Origin: an uncultured Flavonifractor sp.
GTDB taxonomy: Bacteria; Bacillota; Clostridia; Oscillospirales; Oscillospiraceae
DNA length: 64,000 nt
Assembly (NCBI GenBank): GCA_947346365.1
Contig: CANAAV010000003.1
Location: 1-64,000, forward strand
Reading direction: 5' to 3'
Shown here piece after piece: positions 32,671 to 42,170 of this stretch. The notes under the pieces were generated by a model. It was not told where the DNA came from and searched no databases. It saw only the letters and a list, made by a program, of their open reading frames with translations. Each line of letters starts with the position of its first letter. Position 1 is the stretch's first letter. The position numbers were made by a program, and so were the translations under genes.

Positions 32671-35600
32671 TTACCGCATGGCGTAGAGCATATCTGCCAT
32701 TTCGCCGCGGGTCAGCAGGTCCTGGGGGCGAATATTACTGCCGTTGGCGCCCACGACTCCCTGGGCCCACAGGTTTTGGGCGTAGAGCGCTGCCCAAGTG
32801 GGGACCTGTACGGCGTCCGGCGCGGTGAAAGCGCCGCAGTTGCTGCCCATAGGCTGGGTACGGCCTAGAATAGTCAGGGCCTCAGCGCGGGTGATGGTGG
32901 TTCCGGCATTGACAAGAAGCTGGCCGCCTGCGTCCGCACCCTTGAGCAGGCCGAGGCTGTACATAGCTTTGACTTCACGCAAAGCCCACTCCGGAACGGA
33001 AGAGGTGTCCGCAAAGGGCAGCTCCACTCCGGCATAAAGCCCCAGATCCAGATTTAACCACCGGGCCACCAGAGCGAAAAACTCCGCCCTGGTAATATGC
33101 TTATCCGGCTGGAAAGCCAAGCCGTCTACAGTGGGCACGCCGTTGGTGACGGCTGTGTCATAGAGATGGGTGGCCTGGAGGCGATAGGGGCTGTCCGCCA
33201 TATCTGAGAATACGGATTCTCGCCCTTCTGGAGGGGCGATGCCGGCGCTTCCGCGGCCCAGGTTGCCGCTGGCGTCCGTGGCGGTGACGCTGACCCGGTG
33301 ACAGGCAGCGCCTGCCTCGGGCAGGGCGGCCGTAAGCACTCCGGCGGCCTCGTCCCACTGAAAGTCCAGAGGCATACCGTCATAGGACAAGGTCAGCTGT
33401 CCGCGGGTGAAGCTCCGGTCTACATTGTCGGACACGGAAGCGGTGAGCTGGCGGCCGCTGATGGTAACCGACACGGTAGGAGGTGTAAAATCATGAATTT
33501 CCTCGTTGGAGGTTGTGAACTGATCCAGCCAGATGACGCCGCTCTGCCGCTCCGGCAGGCCGCCGTCTGGGAGGGCGCTTTCAGCGGGGGGCAGGATCTG
33601 AAGGCCGGTGAGGGAGACGCTGTTTTCCGGTAGGGGAACGCTTATGTGTTTCCAGCCGGTGAAATCCAAAACGGCCAGGGTGAAATACTGCTCCTGCAAA
33701 GCGGTGTTGACCGTGGCGGCCTCTAACACGTTGCCGGAGCCGTCTCCATAAATCCACAGGCCCAGATAGCGTTCCCCGCCGGCAATGCTCAACACACCGC
33801 TGAGCAGGGCGCTTCCGGCAGACAGGTCATAGGAGACCCGCCAGCTCTGCCGGCCTGAGCGCACGAAGTCCAGGTTGGTCTCCGCCTCCACCAGGGTGGG
33901 TGCCGCGCCGGTGAAGGCGGGGAAGCCCTCGCAGACGTCCAGCGGATACACATGGCTGGCAACGCGCACGGGAACGGTGGCGCTGGCTCCGCCGGCGGAG
34001 ACGGTGAGAGAGCCGCTGGCCCCCTCCTCGCCAGCGGTAAACACGCCGTTTGCGTCCACGCTGCTCCCCGGCACATCGGTGCTCCAGACAAAGCTGGTAT
34101 CCTGGGCCACCAGAGCCAGCTTGCGGTAGACTGCTGATGCCGTCAGGTCCAGCTGCTCGCCGGGGTCCAGATTTAAAGCGGAGACCGCGGCGCCGGTGGC
34201 CTCGTTAAGGACGGAGATGGAATCAGGGGTTTTGACGGTGGTGATGTAGGCGCTGCCGTTCCCCCAGCCGTCGGAGGCGGAGACCACACTAAAGCCGCTT
34301 TCGCTGCCGGCAGTGAACAGGCCGCCGGAGTTTATGCTGCCGCCTCCCTCTGGAACGCTCCAGTCCACATAGCCCCCAGAGGTGGGGTAGAAAGCGCTGT
34401 CCAGTCCAGCGGCGCTGAGCTGGAGGGTGGAGCCCGCTAAAAGCATGGCGTCGGTGGGCGTGACATAATAGGAGGACAGATTCCCGGTGGGCTCCATCCG
34501 GGTCGTCAGGAAAATAGCGGTGGAGTTGGCCCGCTGGGAGCCGTCGGAGGGTCTGCCGACAATTTGCAGGCTGCTCTGCCCGGGCCAGGTAACTCCCAGA
34601 TTGGTGGAGCCGCCGCCGTCCATGCTGATGGCGTCCACACAGCCCAGCTCAACCAGCCGCTGAGCCACTTGGGTCATGGTCGCGCCCACGCTGTACCCGC
34701 TCTGCCGCCCGTCCAGGGTGTAGAGCACCACGCTGCCGTCGGAGCGCACCCCCACGGCGGTACAGGCGGTGCGGTCGGAAGGCAGACCATTTTCCACCTG
34801 GCCCGCGGTGACGATTTTGTCCACTCCGCCCAGGGCTTGGTCCACTCCGGTCCAGCGGAGATCGGCGGTGCCGATGGTGAGAACGACCGGGTCGCCAGGC
34901 TGAAGGGCGCGCAGCTCCTCTAAAATTTCGGCGTTGTCGCTGCTGTTGAGAGTGAGCACCGCCTTGCCTTCCGGTATGGGAATGCTGCCCTCGGACTCCA
35001 GCACCTGCTCCACTACATAGCGGGTCATACTGCCGATGCGGGGCTCTAGAGAGTACCCTGTGCCGTCGTCCATGGGGGTGAGAATGACGTCTACGCCAGG
35101 CTGGGTGTTCTGAGTCATGGCGGAAAAATCAGAGGTCAGCAGCGTCAGGCCGCCGGAGGTGTCTCCGGAGACCAGCTTGCGGATTTTGTTGATGCCTCCG
35201 CCCAGGCGGCGGGCCTGTCCCCCAAAGGAGACCGAGATGTTTAGCCCCGGCCGGCCGATAAAGGCGGTGCCGTCGCTGTTAAAGCCCACGGCCCAGGCGG
35301 TATTGTAGTAGGGAGTGCTGCGCACCACGCCGCCGGTGAGCACCAGTCCCGTGGGTGCTCCGGTGGAAACCACGTACCAGTCCCCGTTGATTCCGGAGAC
35401 CACATGCTTGCCGAGAGATTCCAGTCCTTCCGCCATGCTGGTAAGAGTAGCTTTGGCCAGAATCCGTTCGCCATAGGCCACGGTGGGGACGACAGAGGGA
35501 TTGGGCGTGTACTCGATGTAGTACTCAGCCCGCAGGTCGGCGTAGGTGTCGCTCCAGAAAAGCGTTTTTTCAAATCCGGTTCCCTGGGACAGTGGGACCC

Positions 35601-35712
35601 TGCCTCTATGTATCTCCCACCCCAGGGCGTCCGAGGCTCCGGCGGTGGCGGCGCCTGCGGTCATAAGCAAGGCCAGCCCTAAAGCCGCGCCCCGTCTAAG
35701 CAGTTGCTTCAT
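32671..35712 (-). CDS. Large SLH-anchored exoprotein with phosphodiester glycosidase domain
   Basis: The 1013-residue exported protein has a signal peptide (1-26), then a phosphodiester glycosidase (NAGPA-type, PF09992-like) domain at about 75-410, with HVVSGINGDWYV, YTLDGRQSGYSVG and the conserved end DAISMDGGGSTNLG. Several beta-rich Ig-like regions follow (about 415-830, including two bacterial-Ig-like repeats and a carbohydrate-binding-like section near 590-720). Three SLH repeats lie at about 835-1013 (FQPDKHITRAEFFALVARW, VNAGTTITRAEALTILGR, IRPQDLLTRGEMADMLYAM). It probably removes GlcNAc-type phosphodiester groups or trims wall glycans at the S-layer. ATG preceded by AGGAGG. It is transcribed alone. 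Confidence 0.85.
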   Translation of the reverse strand: MKQLLRRGAALGLALLMTAGAATAGASDALGWEIHRGRVPLSQGTGFEKTLFWSDTYADLRAEYYIEYTPNPSVVPTVAYGERILAKATLTSMAEGLESLGKHVVSGINGDWYVVSTGAPTGLVLTGGVVRSTPYYNTAWAVGFNSDGTAFIGRPGLNISVSFGGQARRLGGGINKIRKLVSGDTSGGLTLLTSDFSAMTQNTQPGVDVILTPMDDGTGYSLEPRIGSMTRYVVEQVLESEGSIPIPEGKAVLTLNSSDNAEILEELRALQPGDPVVLTIGTADLRWTGVDQALGGVDKIVTAGQVENGLPSDRTACTAVGVRSDGSVVLYTLDGRQSGYSVGATMTQVAQRLVELGCVDAISMDGGGSTNLGVTWPGQSSLQIVGRPSDGSQRANSTAIFLTTRMEPTGNLSSYYVTPTDAMLLAGSTLQLSAAGLDSAFYPTSGGYVDWSVPEGGGSINSGGLFTAGSESGFSVVSASDGWGNGSAYITTVKTPDSISVLNEATGAAVSALNLDPGEQLDLTASAVYRKLALVAQDTSFVWSTDVPGSSVDANGVFTAGEEGASGSLTVSAGGASATVPVRVASHVYPLDVCEGFPAFTGAAPTLVEAETNLDFVRSGRQSWRVSYDLSAGSALLSGVLSIAGGERYLGLWIYGDGSGNVLEAATVNTALQEQYFTLAVLDFTGWKHISVPLPENSVSLTGLQILPPAESALPDGGLPERQSGVIWLDQFTTSNEEIHDFTPPTVSVTISGRQLTASVSDNVDRSFTRGQLTLSYDGMPLDFQWDEAAGVLTAALPEAGAACHRVSVTATDASGNLGRGSAGIAPPEGRESVFSDMADSPYRLQATHLYDTAVTNGVPTVDGLAFQPDKHITRAEFFALVARWLNLDLGLYAGVELPFADTSSVPEWALREVKAMYSLGLLKGADAGGQLLVNAGTTITRAEALTILGRTQPMGSNCGAFTAPDAVQVPTWAALYAQNLWAQGVVGANGSNIRPQDLLTRGEMADMLYAMR

Positions 35713-35765
35713 TGGGTTCCTCCTATCAGATGCTGTATGTTAAACTGTGTTTTTATGGATAAACG

Positions 35766-35779
35766 TTATGTTAACATAA
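35766..35779. promoter_or_regulatory. Palindrome in the SLH glycosidase promoter region
   Basis: TTATGTTAACATAA is a perfect 14-bp palindrome, and a related GTTTAACATAC occurs 20 bases closer to the gene on the minus strand. This A+T-rich block is the likely promoter and operator region of the 32671-35712 gene; I cannot assign a regulator. Confidence 0.4.
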
Positions 35780-35807
35780 AAGTTCCCTCCTGTAAACAGG
35801 AGGGAAC
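35778..35807 (-). terminator. Hairpin with T-run between hemW and the SLH gene
   Basis: GTTCCCTCCTG and CAGGAGGGAAC form an 11-bp stem (35782-35807) and the minus strand continues TTTTATG. Both neighbours are on the minus strand and hemW is upstream of it only if transcribed from the right: it lies past the hemW 3' end by 72 bases in the opposite direction, so it ends transcripts that enter from the 5' side of the SLH gene. In other words it sits downstream of nothing obvious on the minus strand except read-through from hemW-side promoters further right. Confidence 0.3.
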
Positions 35808-35878
35808 CCGTTTCTGAAAGAAAAAATTTTCCTGCTGCGGGAAAAGGGAGCGGCCGCGCACAGGGGGCAAGAAGCGAA

Positions 35879-37075
35879 TCAATTCCCCTCTCTCCCCTGC
35901 TTCAGCCGGGGGGGCGGGGCCTTGAATTCACTCTCCTCCTGCAGGCTGAGCAGATCGCAGATGAGCTGGTTGGACACCAGAAAGCCCTTGGGCGTCAAAT
36001 TCCACCTCCGGTCATGGCGTTCGGCCCAGCCCTGGCGCTCATACTCCTCCAAGCGCTGCTCAATGGGGTCGAAATTCATAAAATATTCCCGGCGGTATTC
36101 CCATTCCTCCACCCCGCGGGTGGTGCGCAGGCGGAGCATCAGATACTCGCCTCCCCGTTCCCGCTGGGGAATCAGCTCTGACTGGTCGATCACCGTGCCG
36201 CCGCCCAAAATGCCGGAGATATATCCGTTTAAATCCCGTATGAAAGAGTACCGCCGCCCGCCGAAGTCGGAGTGGGCCCCCGGGCCAAAACCGATATAGG
36301 GCCGGCCCATCCAGTACTTCAGATTGTGCCGGGATTGACAGCCAGGGCGGGCGAAATTGGAGATCTCATATTGGCGGTAGCCCGCCTGAGCCAGCCGCTC
36401 TACCGCCCACAGGTACATGTCAGCCTGCGCGTCGTCGTTGGGAAGCGTCTCTCCCCGGACCACCCGGTCGTCCAAAGGGGTACCGGGCTCCACCTTCAGA
36501 CCGTAGCAGCTCAGATGCTCCGGCGACAGGGCCAACACTTGCTCCACCGTGTCCTGCCAGCCGGACAGATCCTGGCCGGGAAGGCCGTAAATCAGATCCA
36601 AGCTCAGATTTTTGAACTTGGCGCTGCGGACGGCGGAGACCGCCTGCTGCGCCTGGAGGAAGGTATGGGGACGGCGCAGGCTGCTGAGCTCTCTGTCACA
36701 GGCCGACTGCACGCCCAGGGAGATGCGGCTGACGCCCGCCCGGCGCAGGCGGGTGAGCATCTGCCTGTCCACACTGTCCGGATTGCACTCTACCGTAATC
36801 TCGGCGTCTTTGGCCAGGTCAAAGAGCTTTCCTACCGTGCGCAGCAGGGCGTGAAGGCGCTTTTGTCCATAAAAGCTGGGGGTGCCGCCGCCGAAATAGA
36901 CGGTGTCCACCTGGTAGCCCTTGGTCTGGGGGGCGGTCTCCTTCATGTGGGTGATGAGCGCTTTTTGGTAGTCGTCCATCCGGCCCTCCTGGCCGGAGAG
37001 GGAGTAAAAATCGCAGTAGTCACATTTGCTGCGGCAAAAGGGGATGTGGATATAAAGTCCCAATTTTTCCGCCAT
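35879..37075 (-). CDS. hemW: Radical SAM heme chaperone HemW
   Basis: The 398-residue cytosolic protein has the radical SAM motif CRSKCDYC (Cys14, 18, 21) in the HemW context GLYIHIPFC, then VDTVYFGGGTPSF, SLGVQSACDRELSSLRRPHT and a HemW C-terminal domain (about 300-390, EYLMLRLRTTRGVEEWEY). HemW delivers heme to membrane proteins; older annotations call it coproporphyrinogen oxidase, which lacks the same motif spacing. Start ATG 37075 (MAEKLGLYIHIPF) is preferred; a TTG eight codons earlier is possible. Confidence 0.9.
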   Translation of the reverse strand: MAEKLGLYIHIPFCRSKCDYCDFYSLSGQEGRMDDYQKALITHMKETAPQTKGYQVDTVYFGGGTPSFYGQKRLHALLRTVGKLFDLAKDAEITVECNPDSVDRQMLTRLRRAGVSRISLGVQSACDRELSSLRRPHTFLQAQQAVSAVRSAKFKNLSLDLIYGLPGQDLSGWQDTVEQVLALSPEHLSCYGLKVEPGTPLDDRVVRGETLPNDDAQADMYLWAVERLAQAGYRQYEISNFARPGCQSRHNLKYWMGRPYIGFGPGAHSDFGGRRYSFIRDLNGYISGILGGGTVIDQSELIPQRERGGEYLMLRLRTTRGVEEWEYRREYFMNFDPIEQRLEEYERQGWAERHDRRWNLTPKGFLVSNQLICDLLSLQEESEFKAPPPRLKQGREGN

Positions 37076-37209
37076 GTGGAGCGCACCTCGCTTCCGCAAA
37101 GGATTGCGGTTGACTCTGCCGCGCGTTCTGCCGCCGGAGGCTTTGCCTATAGGGCGCAGAGGCGTGGACAGAAGTAATCCTAAAGCTATTATACTACAAG
37201 TTTCCCCGT

Positions 37210-37238
37210 TTGAAAAGTAGGAGGAAAGTTGTTATACT
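37210..37238 (+). promoter_or_regulatory. Promoter of the RluA-type synthase gene
   Basis: TTGAAA (37210-37215) and TATACT (37233-37238) are spaced 17 bases, about 100 bases before the ATG at 37341. Confidence 0.55.
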
Positions 37239-37340
37239 GGTATTGAGAATGGAAAGATGCCGCGAGACCGGTTAAGAATGAATACGAATAGAGAAATAGA
37301 AGGCAGAGTATACATAAAGTATAGAAAAGGAGGCCGCCGG

Positions 37341-38243
37341 ATGGAGCAGCAACCCCGCCGTCTGACATTGACGGTGACACAGCAGCAGGCAGGAGAGCGG
37401 GTGGACGGGCTTTTGCGTCGGGCGCTGGGACTGTCGGGAACGGTAATCCGGCGGGTCAAATGGCTGGAGGACGGCATTTTACTGGACGGCGTGCGGGTGC
37501 ACACCAACCAGCGGGTCCGGGAGGGACAGCGGCTGTCCGTGCGCCTGGCGGACGCGCGGCTGCGCAGCGGCATGGCGCCGGTTCCCGGTCCCCTTGATAT
37601 TGTCTACGAGGACCAGGATCTGCTGGTGCTGAATAAGGCGCCCGGGGTGCCCTGCCATCCGGGGCCGGGACATTATTCCGATACGCTGGGGAATTTTGTC
37701 GTTTATTATTACAAAAAGACCGGAGTACAGGCGGATTACCACCCAGTTCACCGGCTGGACCGGGGCACATCCGGGCTGATGGTGGTGGCCAAACACCCCC
37801 ATGCCCAGGAGGTCCTCAAGGGCCAGCTTCATACGCCCCGGTTCCGCCGGACCTATTTGGCGGTGTGTGATGGGACGCCGGACGCCCCCAGCGGGGTGGT
37901 GGACGCGCCCATTGGTCCGGTTCCAGGCTCTCTCATGGCCCGGCGGGTGGACCCGGCGGGCCAGAGGGCAAGGACCCGCTACCGACTGCTGCGCACAGCG
38001 GGCGGGCGTTCCCTGGTGGAGCTGGAGCTGGACACCGGCCGTACCCACCAGATCCGGGTGCATATGGCCAGTCTGGGCTGTCCGCTCACCGGAGATTTTC
38101 TCTACGGGGTGGAGGACCCGGCTTTGATTGCCCGCCCCGCCCTCCACTCAGCCCGGTTGAGAGTGGACCATCCGGTGACCGGGGAAACGCTGAGCTGGAG
38201 CCTGCCGCTGCCGGAGGATATGGCGCGGCTGATACAGCCTTAG
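37341..38243 (+). CDS. RluA-family pseudouridine synthase
   Basis: The 300-residue enzyme isomerises uridine to pseudouridine in rRNA or tRNA. An S4-like RNA-binding region (about 15-75, VDGLLRRALGLSGTVIRRVKWLEDGILLDG) precedes the catalytic domain with HRLDRGTSGLMVVAKH (catalytic Asp) and LDTGRTHQIRVHMASLGCPLTGD. This layout matches RluD/YlyB-like proteins. ATG 37341 follows AAAGGAGGCC; in-frame upstream codons lack a ribosome site. The exact target uridine is unknown. Confidence 0.92.
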   Translation: MEQQPRRLTLTVTQQQAGERVDGLLRRALGLSGTVIRRVKWLEDGILLDGVRVHTNQRVREGQRLSVRLADARLRSGMAPVPGPLDIVYEDQDLLVLNKAPGVPCHPGPGHYSDTLGNFVVYYYKKTGVQADYHPVHRLDRGTSGLMVVAKHPHAQEVLKGQLHTPRFRRTYLAVCDGTPDAPSGVVDAPIGPVPGSLMARRVDPAGQRARTRYRLLRTAGGRSLVELELDTGRTHQIRVHMASLGCPLTGDFLYGVEDPALIARPALHSARLRVDHPVTGETLSWSLPLPEDMARLIQP

Positions 38244-38331
38244 AGCTCATTTTTAAGCAAGAGTGAAACAACCCGCGGAGGCATAGGCCCAGAGGGCCGG
38301 CTTCCACGGGCTGTCCGTTGACAGGCGGAGT

Positions 38332-39732
38332 TTATGTGCCGCCGGGGGCCAAGCCGCATATGCTCTCCCATTTTCGGCTGCGCCAGCGCAGGGTGCATAG
38401 AATTCCGCGGATGACCAGGTCCGCGGACATGGCGATCCACACCCCGGCCAGCCCCAGCCCCGCTTGATAGACCAGCAGGGGGGATAGGGGAACCCGGATG
38501 CACCACATGCAAAACAGGCTGATGAGCATGGGGCAGCGGGCGTCGTGGGCTCCCCGCAGGGTGCCGGCGAGGATGATGGACAAAGCGAAAAAGGGCTCGG
38601 ATACCGACACGATACGCAGCATCAGCGCCGCCTGAGAGACGACCTGCTGATCGGTATTGAAGAGGGAGGCCAGGAAGGGCGCGCCGAAAAAGAGGGCGAC
38701 AGCGGTGCCGACAGTGAGGAAAAAGCCCAACAGGGCCGCCAGCCTTCCATAGGCGGCGGCGTCCTCCCGGCTGCCGGCGCCCACTGCCTGCCCCACCAGG
38801 CCAATGGCCGCAAAGGAGATGCCATAGGCGGGCAGGTAGCACAGCCCTTCGGCGGTGACGGCGATGTGATTTGCCGCCAAGGCCACAGTGCTCAGGGAGG
38901 CCACCACGGCAGTGAGAATAATCTGCCCGATGTTGATGGTGGCCCGCTCCAGAGCGGTGGGCACGCCCAAGCGGACTGCTTGGCGGATGACGGACCGGTC
39001 GGGCCGGAAATCCTCCCGCAGGGAGATGCGGTAGCGCCCTTGGCGCATACCGGAGAAGAGCAGCGCTGCCCCCGCGCCGGACAGGGCCAGGGCGGAGGCG
39101 ATTGCCGCCCCGGATACGCCGAGGCCCGCTCCCGGGATCGTAAGGACCGCGCCCAGCAGACGGACTGGGCGGGTTGGGTATATGAGAAAGAAATTCAGTA
39201 TAATATTGAGCACATTGGCGGCGGTGTTAAAGTAAAGGGGCGTTTTGGTGTTGCCCATGCAGCGGAGTATGGCAGAGAAAACATTGCTGGCGGCAATAAA
39301 AGGGGCGGCCAGGGAGTAATAGCGCAGATAGGCCACGGCGCCAGGAAGCACCTCCGGGCGGGCTCCCAGCCAACGGGGGATTAGAGGGGAGAGGAGCTGA
39401 AAGACCAGCAGGGCCGCCAGGCCGGTGGTCGCGGTGGCCACCAGACCCTGCCGGATGACCTTGCGCACCTGTTCATGCTCCTGGGCGCCGACGGCGTTGG
39501 ACACCTGGACCGAATAGCCCACACCCACGCCGCTCATTAATCCGCCGTACAGCCAGATGGGAGCGGCGTTTACCGAAACGGCGGCCGTCCCCGCCGCGCC
39601 CAGCAGGCCCACCATCGCCGTGTCCACATAGCTGACCAGGGTGGCCAAAATCTGCTCGATAATGGCGGGCCAGCTCAGCCGCCACAACCGCGCCAGACGG
39701 TTTTTTTCCGCCTTTTTTACCGCTTGCTCCAT
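38332..39732 (-). CDS. MATE-family efflux transporter (2 of 3)
   Basis: The 466-residue protein has twelve predicted helices with MATE features LSWPAIIEQILATLVSYVDTAMVG at the N-terminus, SAILRCMGNTKTPLYFN in the first half and LAGTLRGAHDARCPM in the second half. It exports organic cations or drugs by Na+ or H+ antiport. ATG 39732 follows AAAGGGG by 9 bases; the upstream in-frame ATG at 39780 lacks a ribosome site. It converges with the RluA gene and no strong terminator is visible between them. Confidence 0.9.
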   Translation of the reverse strand: MEQAVKKAEKNRLARLWRLSWPAIIEQILATLVSYVDTAMVGLLGAAGTAAVSVNAAPIWLYGGLMSGVGVGYSVQVSNAVGAQEHEQVRKVIRQGLVATATTGLAALLVFQLLSPLIPRWLGARPEVLPGAVAYLRYYSLAAPFIAASNVFSAILRCMGNTKTPLYFNTAANVLNIILNFFLIYPTRPVRLLGAVLTIPGAGLGVSGAAIASALALSGAGAALLFSGMRQGRYRISLREDFRPDRSVIRQAVRLGVPTALERATINIGQIILTAVVASLSTVALAANHIAVTAEGLCYLPAYGISFAAIGLVGQAVGAGSREDAAAYGRLAALLGFFLTVGTAVALFFGAPFLASLFNTDQQVVSQAALMLRIVSVSEPFFALSIILAGTLRGAHDARCPMLISLFCMWCIRVPLSPLLVYQAGLGLAGVWIAMSADLVIRGILCTLRWRSRKWESICGLAPGGT

Positions 39733-39817
39733 GGGAACCGCCCCTTTCTTCGCGCCTTGCCCTGCGAAAATTTTCTCCAACCACAGTTTGCAATCCTAAC
39801 TTATATAGACTACGAGT

Positions 39818-39858
39818 GTCTGTTTGAAAACCAGCATTCCGCCGGTTTTCAAACAGAC
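39818..39858. terminator. Perfect 15-bp hairpin downstream of the radical SAM gene
   Basis: GTCTGTTTGAAAACC and GGTTTTCAAACAGAC enclose 11 bases and begin one base past the stop codon at 39860 on the minus strand. There is no T-run, but the position suggests transcript ending or protection of the radical SAM operon. The TTTGAAAA ends recall those of the dispersed repeat. Confidence 0.5.
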
Positions 39859-39859
39859 G

Positions 39860-40732
39860 TTAGATTCCTGTCAGATCAAACGGGGGAATATAAACCGCCT
39901 GTGCCGCCCCGGCGTCTTGGGTGAAGCCCTCCAAGCCCAGATCTCTCATATACGCCTGCGCCGCCCGCAGCTCGGAGGGGCGCAGGGTGCGGTTAAGCTC
40001 CGGATAATCCGCGGCCCGGCCCCAGGGCGTATACTGCCCCATCAGGGAGAAAAGCACCTGCCCAGGGGAAAACTGTTCCGACACCCAGTCCATGACGCGC
40101 TTGGCTTCCGCCAGACGGCCCGGAAGAATCAAGTGCCGGATGAGAACGCCCCGCTTGAGCAGGCCGTTTTCCAAAACACAGGGCCCTGTCTGGCGGAACA
40201 TCTCCAAAACAGCGGCCTGGGCCCGCTGGGGGTAGTCCGGCGCGGCGGAGTAGCGCGACGCCAGCTCCGGCGTGCAGTACTTCAAATCCGGAAGGTAGAC
40301 GTCTATCCTACCCTCCAGAGCGCGCAGGGTGTCCACCCTGTCGTATCCGCCGGAATTCCACACCACCGGCACGGGCAGGGGCCGCGCGAGAACCTTGAAA
40401 ATACAATGGGCGTAGTGGGTGGGGTTGACCAGGTCGATGTTGTGGGCCCCTTGCGCGATGAGCCGCTCAAAGATTTCCCGCAGGCGGGAGATGGAGACGG
40501 GTTTTCCAAAACCCCGGTGGCTGATGAGCTCATTCTGGCAGAAGACGCAGCCCAGAGAGCACCCGGAAAAGAAAACGGCGCCTGCCCCGCGCTCCCCGGA
40601 AATGGGGGGCTCCTCCCAGCGGTGGAGAGCGGAGCGCGCCACCACCGGCAGGGCGGGCATGCGGCAGGTCCCGGCCCCGGCGCTCTGCGTGCGCAGAGCG
40701 CCGCACGCGCGGGGACAGAGACGGCAGATCAC
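39860..40732 (-). CDS. Radical SAM protein, PflA-like
   Basis: The 290-residue protein has the radical SAM motif CSLGCVFC (Cys58, 62, 65) followed by QNELIS, and four N-terminal cysteines (CRLCPRAC and Cys23) typical of uncharacterised PflA/PflX-like activases (COG1313-type). It is probably a glycyl-radical or modification enzyme partner in the cytosol; the substrate is unknown. The start is GTG 40732, overlapping the stop of the ATPase gene by 4 bases (GTGA) with GGAGG about 8 bases upstream; this adds translational coupling. A longer frame upstream is not used. Confidence 0.82.
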   Translation of the reverse strand: MICRLCPRACGALRTQSAGAGTCRMPALPVVARSALHRWEEPPISGERGAGAVFFSGCSLGCVFCQNELISHRGFGKPVSISRLREIFERLIAQGAHNIDLVNPTHYAHCIFKVLARPLPVPVVWNSGGYDRVDTLRALEGRIDVYLPDLKYCTPELASRYSAAPDYPQRAQAAVLEMFRQTGPCVLENGLLKRGVLIRHLILPGRLAEAKRVMDWVSEQFSPGQVLFSLMGQYTPWGRAADYPELNRTLRPSELRAAQAYMRDLGLEGFTQDAGAAQAVYIPPFDLTGI

Positions 40733-41928
40733 AGGCCGGCCTCCGCCCCGGAGGAGGGCAGGTTTAGGCTGGCGATAAACTGCTGGGCTGTGCGGGGGGT
40801 GCGTCCCCCGTGGCGGAGCTCCCACTGAATCGCCTGGGCGTGCAGCTGCGGAATGGGCAGACAGATGCCCGCCCGCCGGGCCAGGTGTTCCACCAGGGAG
40901 AGAAACTCCGGCTTATTCAGGGCCAGGTAGGGAATGCGCAGGCCAAAGCGCTCGGACAGGGCGGTTTTTTCCTGGATGGTTTCCCCAGCGTCCACCTCGT
41001 CTCCCGTCCGGTCGGAAAAGGTTTGGCGTACCAGGCGGCGGCGGTTGGAGGTGGCGTAGACCGCCACGTTGGCAGGGCGGCGCTCCAGCCCGCCCTCCAG
41101 AATGGTTTTCATCACCGAATAGGTTGCGTCGTCCTGATCAAAGGCCAGATCGTCGATAAACAGGATAAATTTCATCCGCCGCCCCGCCAGAGTGCGGATC
41201 AGCTGGGGCAGGTCGGGGAGGGAGGGCTTTTCCACCTCGATAAGCCGCAGCTCCTCGCAGCCGGGGAGGTGGAGCAAGCTTTTTACCGTGGCGGATTTTC
41301 CCGTGCCGCTGTCCCCGTAGAGCAGAACGTTGTTCACCCTGCGCCCTGCCAGCAGGGCGCGGGTGTTGGATGCCACCTGGCTGCGCTGAAGCTCATAGCC
41401 GCACAGTTCCTCAGGACGCAGGGCGTCCGGTTCCGCGACCGGATGCAGCTGGCCGTCCGCCCAGAGAAAGGCCCGGTGACGGGCGAATATCCCGGAGCCG
41501 TGGGCGCGGTAAAACCGGGTCAGCGTATCAAAAGTAAAAGGGACCTCTGTCCGCCACGGGGGTAAAGGCGGGCAGCCTTCCAGCGTCTGCGCGGCCCGCC
41601 CCAGGTCCAGCTGGGCCAGCTGGGCAAAGGCGGCGGCGTCCTGCCGGGCGGCCCACTCCAGGGCGGGGTCCTCGCCGCCCAGCTCAACCAGTCGGGCGTA
41701 CGGGGAGTCGTCATAGCGCAGGCGGTCGTGCAGCCACTGGCCCAGGCTGGAGCAGTTTGTCCGGTGCAGGGCGTAAAACAGCTGGGAACAGCGGCAGGCG
41801 GCGGCGTCTGCGTCCTGCCGGTCCAGTGCGTCCAGCAGCTCCAGCGCCAGGCCCATCAGCGGGTCGTCGGTGATGTTGCGGTAAGCGGCCGTGCACGCCA
41901 GGGCACGGCGCAGGGCGGAAATAGACAT
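40729..41928 (-). CDS. DUF815-family AAA+ ATPase
   Basis: The 399-residue cytosolic ATPase has Walker A GDSGTGKSA at about 205-213 and Walker B FILFIDDLAF near 250, in the DUF815 arrangement (VNNVLLYGDSGTGKSATVKSLLH, YATSNRRRLVRQTF, ERFGLRIPYLALNKPEFLSLVEHLA). The first 180 residues are helical and specific to the family. Function is unknown; DUF815 proteins resemble DnaC/clamp-type remodelers. ATG 41928 follows a GGGGGG run. Its stop overlaps the start of the radical SAM gene, suggesting one functional unit. Confidence 0.85.
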   Translation of the reverse strand: MSISALRRALACTAAYRNITDDPLMGLALELLDALDRQDADAAACRCSQLFYALHRTNCSSLGQWLHDRLRYDDSPYARLVELGGEDPALEWAARQDAAAFAQLAQLDLGRAAQTLEGCPPLPPWRTEVPFTFDTLTRFYRAHGSGIFARHRAFLWADGQLHPVAEPDALRPEELCGYELQRSQVASNTRALLAGRRVNNVLLYGDSGTGKSATVKSLLHLPGCEELRLIEVEKPSLPDLPQLIRTLAGRRMKFILFIDDLAFDQDDATYSVMKTILEGGLERRPANVAVYATSNRRRLVRQTFSDRTGDEVDAGETIQEKTALSERFGLRIPYLALNKPEFLSLVEHLARRAGICLPIPQLHAQAIQWELRHGGRTPRTAQQFIASLNLPSSGAEAGL

Positions 41929-42130
41929 GGGACAGCCCCCCTGTATCAAAGAGTGGGATCGCGCCTCAATTGCACAAAAGCGCGGGAAAAACGGAATGCG
42001 AGGGCGCACTTTTTATACCATACCGTGAGCGGTAAAAACAATCTCTCGCAGAAACCGCCCCGAATCTCCCGCCCCGCCGGCTGCGGCCGGGTGGGAGAAG
42101 CGGGAGAGCGGGACGGAGCTACTTTTTGAT

Positions 42131-42166
42131 AAAAAAAGCCGGAGCAAGCGATATGCAGCTTGCTCC
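42131..42166 (-). terminator. Terminator of tRNA-Leu
   Basis: On the minus strand GGAGCAAGC and GCTTGCTCC form a 9-bp stem with an 8-base loop, starting 5 bases after the tRNA and followed by GGC then seven Ts. Confidence 0.85.
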
Positions 42167-42170
42167 GACG

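Noticed and set aside
35778..35807. Hairpin with T-run as a normal terminator of hemW
   Set aside because: It lies 72 bases beyond the hemW stop on the same strand in the direction of transcription, so it is plausible as a hemW terminator, but the confusing layout beside the SLH gene promoter made me keep confidence low rather than assert it.
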